From Cunninghamia lanceolata (lineage: Eukaryota; Streptophyta; Pinopsida; Cupressales; Cupressaceae), in assembly GCA_027924645.1 (NCBI GenBank), contig BSBN01000334.1, forward strand, positions 7,186,501 through 7,250,500: 64,000 bases of DNA, in the 5' to 3' direction. A model generated the notes under the pieces. It did no database searches, was not told the DNA's origin, and saw nothing but the letters and a program-made list of their open reading frames with translations. Made by a program: the position numbers and the translations under genes. Positions 59,701 to 64,000 of the stretch are shown piece by piece. The stretch's first letter is position 1. Every line of letters begins with the position of its first letter.

Positions 59701-61518
59701 TTATGATATCAATTATACAGATAAAAGATGAAATTGAATTTTATTAGAATAGAATAGTATATGTAACCTTTGTTTTGAATTCTTTTTAAAAGAAAATCAA
59801 TTTTTAGTTTTTGAGTAGGAATTATAGATCTTTGAGATGTGATTAGAATGTGGTTAGCATAAGTTTATGAGTTAATCTTAAGGGAGAGAATTAAAGCCTT
59901 CTTTTTTTGAATCCATAGTAAAATAGATTGAATAGTGTTTTGATATATACTATTCGATGTTTATTGTTAACTTTAAACCGAGGTATATCAACGATGCAAT
60001 TGGGTCATTGCAATTATTTCAGTGTTGAGTCTTGTTGTTATGCCTTGTCTAGTTAATGCAATGGTGAGCATGTGAGTTTCGTAGGGGGGTCAAGTTGGTA
60101 AGCGTCATGTTCTGGTTAGTTGATAATTGATAGTTGTGTTAATATCTATGTAACTTTAGAGACTTGTTAGCTTGGAATCAAGTGTGATATAGTGGCAAGA
60201 ATATATTGGTGTTGTGTTATTTTCTTTCTCTTGATCCCTTGTTGACCTTATACCATTGTCATGATCATTGAAACCTAGTTCCATATTGGGAAAGGTACTA
60301 TGGTAACCTAATAAGAAAATCCATTATCAACTCCAGAGGCTTAACTGTTTGACTTGATACTTGTGTCTTTTTGTTTCATGTTGTGTTGCTTTGAATCTTG
60401 AAGGGTAAGGGACTTATAGAATTGTGGCCAAGTGAATGGCATATGTAATGTATCAAAACTATTTTGTAACCCTTATCCTTGCATGTTGCGGTTTGGACGA
60501 TTGATCAGAGAATTGCTAGGAGAGTCACTTTCATGGTGGGGCTCGTGCTAGAGGAGTCACTTGGGTAACCCCATGGAAGTTGTAAGTAAGTGATAACTTA
60601 ATAAATCAATTAGGAGGGTTGGGGTATTAAACCACATAACAAAATAAGTAAGATTACCTCACCCATGCCTTGAGTGCTTTCGCAAACTAAGGATGGAATG
60701 AGAAGCCCTGGTTGGCAAGGCCGACCTCCTCGTCTTCATGGGAGGACATGTCAACTCCGCATGTGTCACCCTATGGGGCCGGTGCCTAGAGAGGCTGCCA
60801 GGGTAACCATACGTGGGGGCCGTCTTCTAGTGAGAGATAGCCTAGGTAACCCATGCTAGGACCATGCGATGACACTCTCCTTACATAGTTCAGTTACTTC
60901 TTTGTTTTATCTTTGTTGTTACCTCTGGAGTGTAGACTGCTCTTCATGATTGATCTTAGCTTGATGTTTTTGAGTACTATTAGGTCTGTGTAGTCTTGTT
61001 ATCCTATTTGTCTGCATGGAGTCTGGGTCTTGTGATTGAGTTCATGGTTGTAACCTTGACCTAGCAGAACCTCATTGTTATCTCCTAGCTCGGTGGGGTG
61101 GACCTCAGGGTTCCACATGGTTGGGAGGCAGAGCTATCCATTAGTCTTTTTAGATGTTTGGTTCGAGATCAGAGAAGGAGTGTTCCAGCTCCAGTTGTTG
61201 TATACCTTCATTATTGTACTATTTGTAAACCGATGTAATCAGTCTTGTAATCTTGTATTGAAATTTGTAATTATTCACCCTAGATAATGTAAGATAGATT
61301 ATTACTCTATTGTATTGAGATGCAGATTTTTGTATGGTTTTAATTTTATCTAATGAGGTTATGTTCCCTAGAAGTGTTAGCTAATCATTTCATTGAATGT
61401 TGTTATTAAAGCAGATATTTCTTATGATTAATGCATTTCCTTGTTTCAAAAAAAAATATTTCTGTATTATTGTCTCTTGTTTGCCTAGCACTCTAGGGTT
61501 GTATGATGGGGCATCACA
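56307..61518 (+). repeat. 3' LTR of element G (5212 bp)
   Basis: Full-length copy of 46,357-51,533. Carries a (TA)n run at 56,693-56,720 that is about twice as long as in the 5' LTR, one reason for the length difference. Followed by the CAATA duplication at 61,519-61,523. Confidence 0.95.
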
Positions 61519-63332
61519 CAATACACCAATGACATTTGAGTTCCCAGATGAGTCCATTCTTAATGCAGCAGCATACTCATGGAAACTCTATTTTGACGAT
61601 TCCTACACAAATCATGGATCAGGGGCAAGAATCTTGTTGGTTACTCCTCATGGCGACACCATACCAAAGTCTTATCATCTGCTATGCCCATGCACAAACA
61701 ACATAGCAGAATATGAAGCTTTGGTCATTAGCCTCAAACTAGTAGCAGAGTGGAATATAAAAGAGCTACATGTCTATGGTGATTCCCAACTAGTGATCAA
61801 CCAAGTCAATGATGATTACCAGACCAAAGATGAGAAGCTTATCCCATACAAGTGGATGGTCAATGACTTCAAGGAGTACTTTGTGATCATATCTTTTGAG
61901 AAGATTCCTCGCATTGAGAACAAGGTAGCAGATGCCATGGCAAAAATCACCTCACTCCTCGAGATCCTGGAAAATGAGTCACAATATGAGTTCTTGGTGG
62001 AGCCAATTCGGTAGCCAGCTTATGATCTTCCAGAAACCCATTCCATATGCCTGCTAGTCGGATATGATTCACCTTGGTAGGGTAAGATTTACACTTACCT
62101 CAAGGACAACACCCTCCCAACCGACTTATCTTCAAACCAACGATGAACCTTCATCTGTCAAACCTCTCGATATACCATCATTGCTGATACCCTATACTGC
62201 CAAGGCCTGGATGGTACTTTACTTTGTTGTTTAGAATGAGATGAATCTCAAACCACCTTGCGTGACGTGCACGAGGGGATTTTTAGAACACACTCTAGTG
62301 GTCCTTCTTTAGCTAAGAAACTCATGTGTTTGGGATACTATTGGACCAATATGGAAACAGATTCATACTAGTTGGTGAAGAAGTACAAATAGTGCCAAAT
62401 ACATGGGAACCTGATGCATGTACCAGCTCAAGAGTTACGACCACTAATGACACCATGACCCTTTTGTCAATGGGGACTCGACCTTGTGGGAAAAATTCAC
62501 CCATCTTCCTCCAACGGCCACAAATTCATAATAACTACCACAGAGTACATTACCAAGTGGATTGAAGTCGTTCCTCTCACCACCGTCATAGGTAAACAAA
62601 TTTCCTCATTCATCCTCGACTACCTTATCTACAGATATAGAATTCCCTCATCCATTATAACAGATAATGGAAGACCTTTCAAAAACTAGGATGTGCAAGA
62701 ACTTTGTGAAAAATTCCAAATCCAACACTGTTTTTCTACTCCCTATTATCCATAAGGCAATGGCCAAGCAGAAGCATCCAACAAAACCATTCTCAAAATC
62801 CTCAAGAAAACAATCAGTGATGCTGGACGTGATTGGCACATTCAACTGAATCCCACTTTATGGACCTATAGAACCAGTATACACACTCCCACATGTACTA
62901 CCCCTTAGGTCCTTGTCTATGGATAAGAAGCTATTTTGCCCATTGAGGTCGAGTTACCATCCCTAAGGGTGTCATTAAAAGGTTTTATCATAGATGAAGA
63001 CTATAGAGTTTCCTGACTCCAAGAACTAGAGCTATTAGAAGAAAAGAGACAGAATGCATTCAACCATCTCAAAGCATATCAACAAAGAATGTCTCGAAGC
63101 TACAATCACAAGCATCCGTCCAAGGATATTCAATGTTGGTGATCTAGTTCTCAAAGAAAATCCCTGCAATCAACAAGAGTGAGAAAGGAAAGGTAAGTTT
63201 GAGCCCAATTGGCCTGGTCCCTATGTTATTGTTGCAGGCTATGGCTCAGGGGCATATCAGTTAGTAACATTCAAGGGTGAGTTGTTCGATGACCCAATCA
63301 ATAGTATGCATCTTTGCCAATTCTATACCTAA
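61519..63332 (+). pseudogene. pol: Element E second RNase H and integrase
   Basis: Continues the E polyprotein after element G. First an archaeal-type RNase H: WKLYFDDSYTNHGSGARILL (about 61,580), NIAEYEALVISLKLVAEW (about 61,700), LHVYGDSQLVINQVNDDY (about 61,768), with the D, E and D catalytic positions visible; this extra domain is the mark of the Tat group. Integrase follows: the zinc-binding region (about 62,270-62,400) where one Cys of the CxxC pair is replaced (KKYK-stop-CQIHG), then the core (GHKFIITTTEYITKWIEVVP, about 62,515; SSIITDNGRPFKN, about 62,650; GNGQAEASNKTILKILKKT, about 62,757) and the C-terminal part, ending HLCQFYT-TAA at 63,332. Stops and frame changes occur about every 100-200 bp after 62,000. 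Confidence 0.9.
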
Positions 63333-63345
63333 GAGAACCTAAATG

Positions 63346-63357
63346 CAAGGGGGGCAA
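63346..63357 (+). other. Purine tract after the element E integrase
   Basis: CAAGGGGGGCAA, a candidate polypurine tract. But the sequence after it (TATATCAAAAAAAT) does not match the E LTR start TGTATACACC, so the 3' LTR is not here and a further untranslated region follows. Confidence 0.5.
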
Positions 63358-64000
63358 TATATCAAAAAAATACAAAAAAATCAAAAAATCAAAAAAATAC
63401 AAAAAAATTGTCCTTTGGTGAAAACCTCGCAAACAAGCACCTTGGATAGGTATCATGATGAAAACCTGGCAAACAGGCATCATACCTCCTTTCTAACATT
63501 CATACAAATAAAAGCAAGTGGTGAAAACCTGGTAAACAGACATTACTTGTGATAAACCACTTCCTCCATCTTTGGGAAACCAATCACCTTGTGTCCATTC
63601 TTCCTTCACTCGTGTCCAATTCAATCCATATTTGTTCCATAATAAAGCTCCTTATGATAACCTATCATGGCTGGATACTCTATCTCTTTGTTGCCTTGTT
63701 AACCAAGATTTTATCCCATATCCGATCCACAGTGTCCGCCTTACATAGTGTCTGTCATTAGTACCCGCATGGTCCAAGTCCATGAACTACGTTGCCTCTG
63801 CGTCATCATGTAGGCAAGGCCATTTAGCAATGAGCCCCCGAGGCACTAGGTCTGTCCCTTAGGGTTAATTTTACCAAGCAAGCAAGCGCGAACAAAGCCC
63901 GCTCTTTTCAAACAAAAATTTTGATGCAAGACCTTAACCTATCTAGAGAAAAGCAAGCAAACACCTATGGCATTCTAAATGATTTTACTGAAATTATGGA
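63358..64000 (+). other. Element E 3' untranslated region (to window end)
   Basis: Begins with an A-rich repeat (AAAAAAATACAAAAAAATC, 63,361-63,412), then three copies of a TGAAAACCTGGCAAACAGGC unit (63,418-63,545). The rest has no recognised gene; short open frames at 63,343-63,761 look fortuitous. A TGTATACACC LTR start is not reached. Confidence 0.6.
63418..63545 (+). repeat. Three AAAACCTGGCAAACAGGCAT units
   Basis: Units at about 63,418 (GTGAAAACCTCGCAAACAAG), 63,458 (GATGAAAACCTGGCAAACAG) and 63,518 (GGTGAAAACCTGGTAAACAG). CCTGGCAAACAGG could form a small hairpin; each unit is followed by GCAC/GCAT/ACAT. Confidence 0.75.

Larger units (their letters stand above)
46357..61518 (+). mobile_element. 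Element G: chromovirus with 5.2-kb LTRs, 15.2 kb
   Basis: LTRs at 46,357-51,533 and 56,307-61,518, initiator-Met primer site at 51,536, gag-pol 51,674-56,285, polypurine tract at 56,293-56,306 and the exact CAATA duplication. The internal region (4.8 kb) is shorter than one LTR. LTR copies differ by roughly 5-8% in the stretches compared. Inserted in the same strand sense as element E, between its two RNase H domains. Confidence 0.96.

Overview
This 64-kb window looks like intergenic DNA from a large-genome land plant, quite possibly a gymnosperm (weak inference from AT-rich, old, deeply nested LTR elements and a 5.2-kb LTR). I see no intact host gene, no tRNA or rRNA gene and no CRISPR array. 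Nearly everything is transposable elements in three nested stacks, and every coding region found is broken by stops or frameshifts.

Stack 1 (about 1-24,700, tail after 27,726): a plus-strand chromovirus (element C; pol at 21,512-24,021, 3' LTR from 24,111) is interrupted by a related minus-strand chromovirus (element A, 31-21,511; LTRs 31-1207 and 20,337-21,511). Element A is itself split by a 14.9-kb DNA transposon (element B, 3993-18,925). B is the most unusual object here. It has an exact 11-bp target duplication, GGTACC-centred repeats near both ends, a spliced plus-strand transposase-like pseudogene (5303-8454) and a multi-exon minus-strand accessory gene (14,627-12,575) pointing toward it. 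Removing B and one duplication copy restores the element A reading frame exactly. A 3.0-kb minus-strand LTR element without recognisable pol (element D, 24,687-27,721, duplication AATTA) sits in the 3' LTR of C.

Region 27,727-31,098 holds AT-rich DNA in which I recognise nothing beyond the probable tail of the C LTR.

Stack 2 (31,099 to past the window end): a Tat-type Ty3/gypsy element (E) with 5' LTR 31,099-32,078, primer site, repeat-rich leader, gag, protease, two G-patch-like motifs, reverse transcriptase, a first RNase H, a second archaeal-type RNase H and integrase. It is interrupted twice: by a Ty1/copia element (F, 34,063-41,353, duplication CTACT) in gag, and by a chromovirus with 5.2-kb LTRs (G, 46,357-61,518, duplication CAATA) between the two RNase H domains. 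The E 3' LTR lies beyond base 64,000.

Order of events: C before A before B; C before D; E before F and G. By eye, LTR pairs differ by about 6% (A), 7-9% (F), 5-8% (G) and 10% (D), so all insertions are old. Many stops, above all in G, are TAG where the family has glutamine CAG, as expected for deamination of methylated CHG sites.
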